Source: Phenylobacterium sp. (GTDB lineage: Bacteria > Pseudomonadota > Alphaproteobacteria > Caulobacterales > Caulobacteraceae). Taken from it: DNA of 5,890 bases. Within the stretch, counting starts at the first letter, position 1; each line of letters opens with the position of its first letter. The notes beneath the pieces are model-generated. The model saw only the letters and a program-made list of their open reading frames with translations. It was not told where the DNA came from and made no database searches. The stretch spans positions 1 through 5,890 of the forward strand of contig JANXXA010000298.1 of the NCBI GenBank assembly GCA_025350885.1. The letters are read 5' to 3'. The translations under genes were made by a program, and so were the position numbers. Below, in pieces: positions 1-5,015 of the stretch.

Positions 1-20
1 ATACCGATAATCTTGCTCAT
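1..20 (-). CDS. dnaK: 5' end of probable dnaK (Hsp70 chaperone), cut by window edge
   Basis: Reading the minus strand from the ATG at 20-18 gives M-S-K-I-I-G followed by the first two bases of an isoleucine codon, then the window ends. M-S-K-I-I-G-I-D is the standard start of bacterial DnaK, the ATP-dependent Hsp70 chaperone that works with DnaJ and GrpE in the cytoplasm. Six residues alone would be weak evidence. The call rests on their combination with a near-canonical sigma-32 heat-shock promoter at 167-201 on the same strand. An AAGGAG Shine-Dalgarno-like sequence lies at 41-36, with a rather long 15-nt gap to the ATG. Other proteins can begin with MSKIIG, so identity is probable, not certain. 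If correct, the rest of dnaK, and probably dnaJ, lies to the left of the window. Confidence 0.68.
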
Positions 21-35
21 GGAAAGTCCAGCTCG

Positions 36-41
36 CTCCTT
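36..41 (-). promoter_or_regulatory. Shine-Dalgarno of the probable dnaK gene
   Basis: The minus strand reads AAGGAG here, 15 nt upstream of the ATG at 20-18. The match to anti-SD is strong but the spacing is longer than the usual 5-10 nt. It supports a translation start at the window edge. Confidence 0.5.
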
Positions 42-94
42 GTTGGCGGACGTTACGGGGAAGCCTTCATATGAAGCGCCTCAGCGATGGCAAC

Positions 95-124
95 GTCCCC
101 GGTTCGATAGGTCCAGCCGGGACC
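95..124 (-). other. Overlapping hairpins in the leader of the probable dnaK mRNA
   Basis: Two inverted repeats share bases. GTCCCCGG at 95-102 can pair with CCGGGAC at 117-123, with one bulged base. GGTCC at 110-114 can pair perfectly with GGACC at 120-124 around a 5-nt loop. They cannot form at the same time. They fall in the roughly 140-nt leader predicted between the heat-shock promoter and the start codon. The pairing is seen in the sequence; any regulatory role is inference. Confidence 0.3.
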
Positions 125-166
125 GGCGAAGAGATTTCCTCGCACCGAACCCGGCGTCGCCTGCCG

Positions 167-201
167 ATATGGGGAAAATCGGGGGGGCCGCAAGGGCGAA
201 A
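167..201 (-). promoter_or_regulatory. Sigma-32 (RpoH) heat-shock promoter
   Basis: On the minus strand, TTTCGCCCTTGCGG (201-188) is followed by a 13-nt spacer and CCCCATAT (174-167). The RpoH consensus is roughly TNTCNCCCTTGAA, 13-14 nt, CCCCATTTA. The -35 region matches at nearly every position (CTTGCG instead of CTTGAA) and the -10 is CCCCATAT. As I recall it, E. coli dnaK P1 has CTTGATG, 13 nt, CCCCATTTA, so the geometry is identical. Transcription would start near 160 and run leftward into the gene starting at 20, leaving a leader of about 140 nt. The spacer contains a run of seven C (181-187). The -35 overlaps a hairpin just after the DsbA-like gene. Confidence 0.75.
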
Positions 202-208
202 GCGCCCT
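193..208 (-). terminator. Short hairpin after the DsbA-like gene
   Basis: A perfect 6-bp stem, AGGGCG/CGCCCT, with a 4-nt loop begins 10 nt past the stop codon at 218-220. No T-tract follows, so it is at best a weak or factor-assisted terminator. It overlaps the -35 region of the heat-shock promoter, so the same bases may serve two purposes. Confidence 0.35.
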
Positions 209-217
209 GGGCGTTCT

Positions 218-904
218 TCAAGGCGCCGGAGGCCCGGCGCGACGGGCCTCGCGAACGGCGTGGGCGAGACGCCGCTCGTTCAGGCCGCCCATCAAGAGGT
301 AGGGACCGACGAGGTAGGCCGGCGTCCCTTCGGCGCCCAGCGACCAGGCCTGCATCGCGTGCCGGGCAAGCTGTGCATCCAGGCGCGCCGAACTCTGCGC
401 CTCGTCGGCCAGCAGCCTGGGCCAGTCGACGCCGGCGGCGATGGCGATAGCGCGGATCTGTTGCGCGTCGAGCTTGCCGCGCGCGCTCATCAGGCCGCGA
501 TGGACGGCCAGATACCGGCCCTGCTGGTCCGCCGCGAGCGCAGCCCGCGCTGCAGCCCGCGACACCGGGCCGAAGACCGGCCAGTCCTTGAAGATCACCC
601 GCACGTCCCGGTCGGTAGCCAGCAACCGTTCCAGGGCGGGATCTGTCGCCTTGCAGATCGGGCACTGGTAGTCGGTGAACACCACGATGGTCACGCGGGC
701 GGCGGCCGGCCCGACGCGGGGCGAGCCCGGATCGCTCAGCACCGCGGCGACCACAGGCGTAAGCCGTAGTTTCACGCCGGCCCGGGGAAGCTGCTGGAAT
801 CCGAACGAGGCGGCCAGTCCCGCGACAGCGGCCAGGGCGAGCGTCAGCCGTGGCCGGCGCGCGACGATCGAAGACCAGCCCGGCGCGCGTTCCCCTGAAG
901 TCAT
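218..904 (-). CDS. Membrane-anchored DsbA family thiol oxidoreductase (thioredoxin fold)
   Basis: This 228-aa protein is predicted to exchange disulfides with exported proteins on the periplasmic side. Residues 18-38 form a single hydrophobic segment after an Arg-rich stretch, giving an uncleaved anchor or signal peptide. A core beta strand at 71-77 (VTIVVFTD) leads into the active site C81-P-I-C84. An F-K-D-W-P segment follows at 105-109, a helical insertion spans about 116-175, and G-T-P at 193-195 supplies the expected cis-proline before the last strands. Length and order fit DsbA-like proteins of the Thioredoxin_4 type (BdbD/DsbA) better than thioredoxin itself. No DsbB partner is visible. 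The ATG at 904 lacks a clear Shine-Dalgarno but puts the anchor at the right distance from the N-terminus. The gene diverges from the hydrolase at 1030 and runs toward the probable dnaK. Whether it acts as oxidase or isomerase cannot be read from the sequence. Confidence 0.87.
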   Translation of the reverse strand: MTSGERAPGWSSIVARRPRLTLALAAVAGLAASFGFQQLPRAGVKLRLTPVVAAVLSDPGSPRVGPAAARVTIVVFTDYQCPICKATDPALERLLATDRDVRVIFKDWPVFGPVSRAAARAALAADQQGRYLAVHRGLMSARGKLDAQQIRAIAIAAGVDWPRLLADEAQSSARLDAQLARHAMQAWSLGAEGTPAYLVGPYLLMGGLNERRLAHAVREARRAGPPAP

Positions 905-961
905 GGCCTGAGATGAGCCCGCCGTGGCCGGCGCGCAAGGCCGCCACCGATGGCGCGCGCT

Positions 962-992
962 TTGACTCCGAGCGGGGCCCGGGAGCAGGATC
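962..992 (+). promoter_or_regulatory. Possible housekeeping promoter of the hydrolase gene with embedded GANTC
   Basis: TTGACT (962-967) is a good -35. GCAGGATC (985-992), 17 nt further on, partly matches the Caulobacter sigma-73 -10 consensus GCTANAWC. The -35 overlaps GACTC (964-968), a GANTC motif, the target of the cell-cycle methylase CcrM in Alphaproteobacteria. The element lies in the 125-bp gap between the divergent genes, 38 nt before the ATG at 1030. The -10 is mediocre, so this is tentative. Confidence 0.35.
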
Positions 993-1029
993 GGGGCGCT
1001 TCAGAACCAAAGAAGGGCTGCGACGATCC

Positions 1030-1908
1030 ATGGTCACTCTCACCCGCGCGGACGGCAACTGGGCCGGCGATCTCGACCTCACCCGGCGCGGGATCGCGCT
1101 GGCGCTAGCCGGTGGCTATGCGGTGGCCGCCTTCGACGCCAACGCCGAGCCGATCCATACCGACGAGACCGGGCTGATCTGCGCCACGGTCGAAATCGAC
1201 GCCGGCGACCGCAGGATTCCGGGCTATCTGGCCCGGCCCGCCGCACGCTCCACCTCCAGGGGCGGCCGGCATCCCGTGGTGTTCGTCAATTCGGAGATCT
1301 TCGGTGTCCATGAGTGGGTCAGGGACATCTGCCGGCGCCTCGCCAAGGCCGGCTATGTGGCGCTGGCCCCCGACTTCTTTGTCCGCGCCGGCGATCCGTC
1401 GAAACTCGTCGACTTTCCGGCGATCCTGAAGATCGTCCAGGCCACGCCGGAAGCCCAGGTGACCGCCGACACCGCCGCGGCGTTGAAATACCTGTCAGCC
1501 CAGCCCTATGCCGACATGCAGCGGCTGGGGGTCACCGGGTTCTGCTGGGGCGGCGGGGCGACCTGGCTCTGCTGCGAACGGTTCGCTCAGTTCAAGGCTG
1601 GCGTCGCCTGGTATGGCCCGCTGAAGGCCGGCGCCTATCCGCGCACCGCGCCGATCGAGCTCGCCAAGGACCTGCACGCCCCGGTCCTGGGGCTCTATGG
1701 CGGGCAGGACAAGGGCATCCCGCAGGCGGATATCGAGGCGATGCGCGCGGCCCTGACGGCGGCCGGCAAGACCAGGAGCGAGATCGTCGTCTATCCCGAC
1801 GCCCAGCACGGCTTCCTCGCCGACTACCGGCCCAGTTACGACCCCAAGGCCGCCGCCGACGGGTGGGCAAAGATGCTGGCGCACTTCAAGGCGAACGGGG
1901 TGGGGTAG
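1030..1908 (+). CDS. Dienelactone hydrolase family protein with Tat-type signal
   Basis: This is a 292-aa alpha/beta hydrolase of the dienelactone hydrolase family. The triad is visible: nucleophile Cys172 in G-F-C-W-G-G (170-175), Asp227 in G-G-Q-D-K, and His260 in D-A-Q-H-G-F. Glu89 in S-E-I-F-G-V-H is the family's conserved acidic residue that activates the cysteine. The classical enzyme hydrolyses dienelactone in chlorocatechol breakdown, but many paralogues have unknown ester or lactone substrates, and no catechol genes are nearby. The N-terminus has T-R-R at 18-20, a hydrophobic stretch at 21-35 and A-N-A before Glu40, which fits a twin-arginine signal and export of a folded enzyme. The ATG at 1030 is preferred over upstream in-frame starts because it places the signal correctly and has AGAAGGG 12 nt upstream. 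The gene appears monocistronic and converges on the small membrane protein gene at 1954. Confidence 0.88.
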   Translation: MVTLTRADGNWAGDLDLTRRGIALALAGGYAVAAFDANAEPIHTDETGLICATVEIDAGDRRIPGYLARPAARSTSRGGRHPVVFVNSEIFGVHEWVRDICRRLAKAGYVALAPDFFVRAGDPSKLVDFPAILKIVQATPEAQVTADTAAALKYLSAQPYADMQRLGVTGFCWGGGATWLCCERFAQFKAGVAWYGPLKAGAYPRTAPIELAKDLHAPVLGLYGGQDKGIPQADIEAMRAALTAAGKTRSEIVVYPDAQHGFLADYRPSYDPKAAADGWAKMLAHFKANGVG

Positions 1909-1912
1909 GTTC

Positions 1913-1951
1913 TCATCCTCACCCGTAGCGGCAGCGTGCGGGGGAGGATGA
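1913..1951. terminator. Palindromic hairpin between convergent genes
   Basis: TCATCCTC (1913-1920) pairs with GAGGATGA (1944-1951). After one A/G mismatch, CCCG (1922-1925) pairs with CGGG (1939-1942), leaving a 13-nt loop that can pair partly. It sits 4 nt past the hydrolase stop and 2 nt past the stop of the convergent gene, so it could end transcription from both sides. There is no T-tract on either strand. It may be a copy of a dispersed intergenic palindrome rather than a dedicated terminator. Confidence 0.5.
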
Positions 1952-1953
1952 CG

Positions 1954-2367
1954 TCAGTGCGGGGCTTCTTCCGGTGGGGGGGGTTCGGCGGGCGGCGCGG
2001 CGGGGGGCGGCGCTGGCGCGGCGGACGGTGCGGCGGCGGGAGACGCCAGGGCGGGCGCGGTCCCGGCGAGAGCAGCCTTGGCGACCTCAGCGTCGGCCTT
2101 GGCCTGTTTGGCCGCGTCGAGCCGGGCCTGTTCTTCTTCAGTGAGCGGGACCGGCGGGGGCTTGCCCTCGATGCGGTCCTCGCCGAGCGGGGTGGCCTCG
2201 GTGGCCTGGATGGGGGTAGCGGCCGAGCCATTGGCGGCGGGCCTTTCGCCGGGCAGGCGGCCGCGCTGGGGGGCGTTGACGATGCCCAGGGCGAAGGCGC
2301 TCAGCGCCACCAGTCCGATCAGGCCGGCGACGATCCGCAGAACGAGGGGGGGCATGGACCACTGCAT
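1954..2367 (-). CDS. Small single-pass membrane protein with Pro/Ala-rich tail, unknown function
   Basis: I do not recognise this 137-aa protein. Residues 7-30 form one strong hydrophobic helix (LVLRIVAGLIGLVALSAFALGIV). A charged stretch at about 76-100 (TEEEQARLDAAKQAKADAE) is likely helical or a short coiled coil. From about 101 to the end the chain is almost only Ala and Pro, ending E-E-A-P-H, and is probably disordered. Such a tail suits spanning part of the periplasm, as in TonB- or Tol-like linkers, but no such domain is visible. I chose the ATG at 2367 because AGGG lies 8 nt upstream; a TTG at 2403 and an ATG at 2355 are in frame. The gene is divergent from ftsK across 126 bp, so the two may share regulation. 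The orientation, low-complexity tail and compact spacing support a real gene, but similarity to a known family was not seen. Confidence 0.68.
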   Translation of the reverse strand: MQWSMPPLVLRIVAGLIGLVALSAFALGIVNAPQRGRLPGERPAANGSAATPIQATEATPLGEDRIEGKPPPVPLTEEEQARLDAAKQAKADAEVAKAALAGTAPALASPAAAPSAAPAPPPAAPPAEPPPPEEAPH

Positions 2368-2426
2368 GAGCCGGACCCTAGTGCCGGGGCCGGCCGGTCG
2401 CAAATCGTGATCGACGTGGCGCTATG

Positions 2427-2441
2427 GTAAACGGCCGTTAA
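2427..2441 (+). promoter_or_regulatory. CtrA-like box upstream of ftsK
   Basis: GTAA-N7-TTAA (2427-2441) matches the CtrA consensus TTAA-N7-TTAA at 7 of 8 positions. It overlaps the perfect 10-bp palindrome AACGGCCGTT (2430-2439). It lies 52 nt before the ftsK ATG, in the gap shared with the divergent membrane-protein gene. In Caulobacter the cell-cycle regulator CtrA controls several division genes. TTAA is scarce in such GC-rich DNA, which favours a real site, but one half-site is imperfect and no good -10 follows at a fixed distance. Confidence 0.38.
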
Positions 2442-2476
2442 GGATCTTGGCGCGAAACATGGCCGCTGATTTGAGC

Positions 2477-2483
2477 GGGAAGG
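2477..2483 (+). promoter_or_regulatory. Shine-Dalgarno deciding the ftsK start
   Basis: GGGAAGG lies 10 nt before the ATG at 2494. The in-frame TTG at 2485 begins only 1 nt after it and is too close to be used, so translation should start at 2494. Confidence 0.55.
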
Positions 2484-2493
2484 TTTGGGGCGC

Positions 2494-4833
2494 ATGGCGC
2501 GGGCGGCGCGGAAGACCGGCATGGCGCTGGCGTGGCATATCGCGCGCCTGACCTGGACCCATCCCGGCGCGGCGCGGCTGCGCGGCGGCGTCACCGCGGC
2601 GGCCGGCGCGGGCCTGGCCGTGGCCCTGGCCACCTACAACGCCGCCGACCCGAGCCTGAACGCGGCCGGGCCCGCCGCCGCCACCAACGCTCTGGGCGCA
2701 GCCGGCGCGACCCTGGCCGACCTGGGTGTGCAATCCTTGGGGCTCGCCTCAGGGCTGCTGGCGTTGAGCGCGGTGATCCTGGGGCTGTGTCGAGTCGCCG
2801 CTGCGGAACCCGCAACCAGCCGTGGCCACCTGCGGCTGCGGGCCCTGGTGGGGGCGGCCGGGGTGCTGGCGCTGGCCGGGGCGCTGGCCTGGCCGGCGCC
2901 GCCGAGCGCCTGGCCGCTGGCCCGAGGGCTTGGCGGCTTCTGGGGCGATGCACTGCTGACCGGCTTGGCGAACCTTCTGTCCTATGCGCATCTGCCGATC
3001 GCCCGACCGATCACCGCGGTGATCCTGGCGGGTTTCGGCCTGGTGGCCGCGGGCTACGCCATCGGCCTGCGTCGCACCGAATTGCGGGGCCTGGGGGATG
3101 CGTTGGCCGACGCCCTGCAACCCCGGCCGAAGGCCGCTGTGAAGCCCGGGCGCGCCGCCCGGGTCGCCGGGCGCAACCGCCTGGATGGCGGCATTCCCGA
3201 CGCCGCGTTCGATCCCGCGCCGACAGCCGACGAAGCCGGCGCCGGCCCCAAGGTGAAGCCGCCGAAGGTGGGCGCCAAGGAGTCCCCGCGCGAGCAGCGC
3301 GAGGCCCAATCAACCTTCGAGTTCGTTCGCCCCGGCGGCTTTGCCTTGCCGGAGCTTTCCATGCTGGCCAAGCCCAAGCCGCGCTCAGCTCAGTTCGACG
3401 AAGGCGCCCTGCGCCAGAACGCCCAGCTGCTGGAAAGCGTGCTGGCCGAGTTCGGCGTCAAGGGGGCGATCGACCAGATCCGTCCAGGCCCCGTGGTCAC
3501 GCTCTATGAGCTGGTCCCCGCCGCCGGCGTGAAGTCGGCCCGCGTTGTGGCGCTTTCCGACGACATCGCGCGGTCCATGAGCGTCGCGGCCTGCCGGGTT
3601 TCCGTGGTTCCCGGCCGCAACGCCATCGGCATCGAGCTGCCCAATCAGAAACGCGAGACGGTCTATCTGCGCGACCTCCTGGCCAGCCCCGAATACGAAC
3701 GCGGCGGCCAGACCCTCCCCATGGCGCTGGGCGAGACCATCGGCGGCGAGCCCTACATCGCCGACCTGGCGCGGATGCCGCACCTGTTGATCGCCGGCAC
3801 CACCGGGTCGGGCAAGTCCGTCGGGGTCAACGCCATGATCCTTTCGATCCTCTATCGCCTGCCGCCAGACGAATGCCGGATGATCATGATCGACCCGAAG
3901 ATGCTGGAGCTCAGCGTCTATGACGGCATCCCGCACCTGCTGGCGCCGGTGGTTACCGACCCGAAGAAGGCCATCGTCGCGCTCAAGTGGACCGTGCGCG
4001 AGATGGAAGACAGCTACCGCCGGATGTCGAAGATCGGCGTGCGCACCGTCGCCTCCTACAATGAGCGCGCCCGCGAGGCCGCCGCCAAGGGCGAGCATTT
4101 CGAGCGGACGGTGCAGACCGGGTTCGATGAGGGCGGCCGGGCGATCTACGAAAGCGAGAAGATCGTCCCCGAGCCGATGCCGATGCTGGTGGTGATCATC
4201 GACGAGGTCGCCGACCTGATGATGGTCGCCGGCAAGGAGATCGAAGGCGCCGTGCAGCGGCTGGCGCAGATGGCCCGGGCCGCCGGCATCCACCTGATCA
4301 TGGCCACGCAGCGGCCGTCGGTGGACGTCATCACCGGCACCATCAAGGCCAACTTCCCGACCCGGATCAGCTTCCAGGTGACCTCGAAGATCGACAGCCG
4401 CACGATCCTGGGCGAACAGGGCGCCGAGCAGCTGCTGGGCCAGGGCGACCAGCTCTACATGGCCGGCGGGGGACGAATCACCCGCCTGCACGGGCCGTTC
4501 GTCTCCGACGGCGAGGTCGAGGCGGTGGCCAGGTTCCTGCGCGAACAGGGCCAGCCGCAGTACCTGGAGGAAGTCACGGCAGCGCCGGACGAAGACGGCG
4601 GCGAGGGCGGGGACCTGGGGTTCGGCGGGGGCGAGGAGTCCAACGACCTCTACGATCGCGCGGTCGCGGTGGTCACCCGCGACGGCAAGGCGTCCACCAG
4701 CTACATCCAGCGACGCCTGCAGATCGGCTACAACCGCGCCGCCTCATTGATCGAGCGCATGGAGCGGGAGGGCGTCGTCGGCTCCGCCAACCACGCCGGC
4801 AAGCGCGAGATCCTGGTGAGCGCCGCGCCTTAG
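2494..4833 (+). CDS. ftsK: DNA translocase FtsK
   Basis: This 779-aa protein is the septal double-stranded DNA pump that clears the chromosome terminus from the closing division site and activates XerCD recombination at dif. The N-terminal membrane domain has four hydrophobic segments at about 30-48, 79-100, 115-133 and 173-192, with the family's A-T-N-A-L-G...A-D-L loop near 63-77. A short Pro/Lys/Ala-rich linker covers about 205-290, much shorter than in E. coli. The motor follows: an alpha domain at about 300-380, Walker A G-T-T-G-S-G-K-S at 435-442, Walker B LVVIIDE at 565-571, and the conserved T-Q-R-P-S at 605-609. An acidic Gly-rich hinge near 697-715 leads to the C-terminal gamma winged helix (715-779, DLYDRAVAVV...SYIQRRLQIGYNRA), which reads KOPS and contacts XerD. 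All key residues are present. Neighbours differ from the common ftsK-lolA order: no lolA follows here. Confidence 0.97.
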   Translation: MARAARKTGMALAWHIARLTWTHPGAARLRGGVTAAAGAGLAVALATYNAADPSLNAAGPAAATNALGAAGATLADLGVQSLGLASGLLALSAVILGLCRVAAAEPATSRGHLRLRALVGAAGVLALAGALAWPAPPSAWPLARGLGGFWGDALLTGLANLLSYAHLPIARPITAVILAGFGLVAAGYAIGLRRTELRGLGDALADALQPRPKAAVKPGRAARVAGRNRLDGGIPDAAFDPAPTADEAGAGPKVKPPKVGAKESPREQREAQSTFEFVRPGGFALPELSMLAKPKPRSAQFDEGALRQNAQLLESVLAEFGVKGAIDQIRPGPVVTLYELVPAAGVKSARVVALSDDIARSMSVAACRVSVVPGRNAIGIELPNQKRETVYLRDLLASPEYERGGQTLPMALGETIGGEPYIADLARMPHLLIAGTTGSGKSVGVNAMILSILYRLPPDECRMIMIDPKMLELSVYDGIPHLLAPVVTDPKKAIVALKWTVREMEDSYRRMSKIGVRTVASYNERAREAAAKGEHFERTVQTGFDEGGRAIYESEKIVPEPMPMLVVIIDEVADLMMVAGKEIEGAVQRLAQMARAAGIHLIMATQRPSVDVITGTIKANFPTRISFQVTSKIDSRTILGEQGAEQLLGQGDQLYMAGGGRITRLHGPFVSDGEVEAVARFLREQGQPQYLEEVTAAPDEDGGEGGDLGFGGGEESNDLYDRAVAVVTRDGKASTSYIQRRLQIGYNRAASLIERMEREGVVGSANHAGKREILVSAAP

Positions 4834-4851
4834 CGGCGGCGAAAGGTTTGG

Positions 4852-5004
4852 CCACGAAAAACACGGAAAGGGCACGGAAAAATCGTCGGTCTGGCGGGGC
4901 CTGACTCTATCGATCGCGCGAGGCGCGATCCTTCAGCACCTGCCGTCCGGGGCCGCTCGCATCGCCTGCTCCGCTCTTGCGTGCTCTTTCCGTGTTTTCC
5001 GTGG
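4852..5004. repeat. Inverted-repeat element with 25-bp arms, possibly MITE-like
   Basis: The left arm (4852-4876) and the reverse complement of the right arm (4980-5004) agree at 23 of 25 positions; both begin CCACG and contain AACACGGAAAG. They enclose 103 bp with no gene. The left side also carries three direct copies of a CACGGAAA-type unit at 4853-4860, 4862-4869 and 4873-4880. AT-rich motifs of this kind stand out from the GC-rich surroundings. The element fills most of the 182-bp gap between the convergent ftsK and AHSA1 genes. I see no target-site duplication, so it could be a dispersed palindromic repeat or a small non-autonomous element. It may also act as a bidirectional terminator. 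Confidence 0.75.
4912..4930. terminator. Perfect GC-rich hairpin inside the inverted-repeat element
   Basis: GATCGCGC (4912-4919) and GCGCGATC (4923-4930) form a perfect 8-bp stem with the 3-nt loop GAG. It lies about 80 nt past the ftsK stop, between convergent genes. It has no T-tract, so whether it terminates transcription or is simply part of the repeat element is open. Confidence 0.45.
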
Positions 5005-5015
5005 TCGATCTTCCT

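Noticed and set aside
3..74. A possible 3' end of a plus-strand gene (reading ...YGEAFI and a stop)
   Set aside because: It has no recognisable content, and the opposite strand offers a better explanation: a DnaK-like start with a heat-shock promoter.
21..217. A CIRCE element (HrcA operator) upstream of the probable dnaK
   Set aside because: No TTAGCACTC-N9-GAGTGCTAA-like sequence is present; the sigma-32 promoter explains regulation.
81..1082. A 333-codon open frame on the minus strand, and other long frames over the same area on the plus strand (13-450, 71-769)
   Set aside because: They are Arg/Pro/Gly-rich shadows of the DsbA-like gene in GC-rich DNA, with no recognisable domains. The 218-904 frame has the CPIC site, cis-Pro and a membrane anchor.
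1314..1928. A 204-codon plus-strand frame over the hydrolase gene
   Set aside because: Frame-shifted shadow of the dienelactone hydrolase; low-complexity Gly/Arg-rich translation.
2459..2551. A 30-codon reading frame (MAADLSGKVW...) overlapping the ftsK start
   Set aside because: Trp/Arg-rich translation, no Shine-Dalgarno, and out of frame with ftsK. It could be an upstream ORF but nothing supports translation.
3385..4491. A 368-codon minus-strand frame inside ftsK
   Set aside because: Antisense shadow of the conserved FtsK motor; rich in His, Asp and Gly with no domain. The same applies to the plus-strand frame at 2532-3509.
4853..4880. Three CACGGAAA-type direct repeats as a possible CRISPR or iteron array
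   Set aside because: Units are only 8 bp with spacings of 9 and 11 bp and lie in an inverted-repeat arm. There are no spacers, and no Cas or replication genes.
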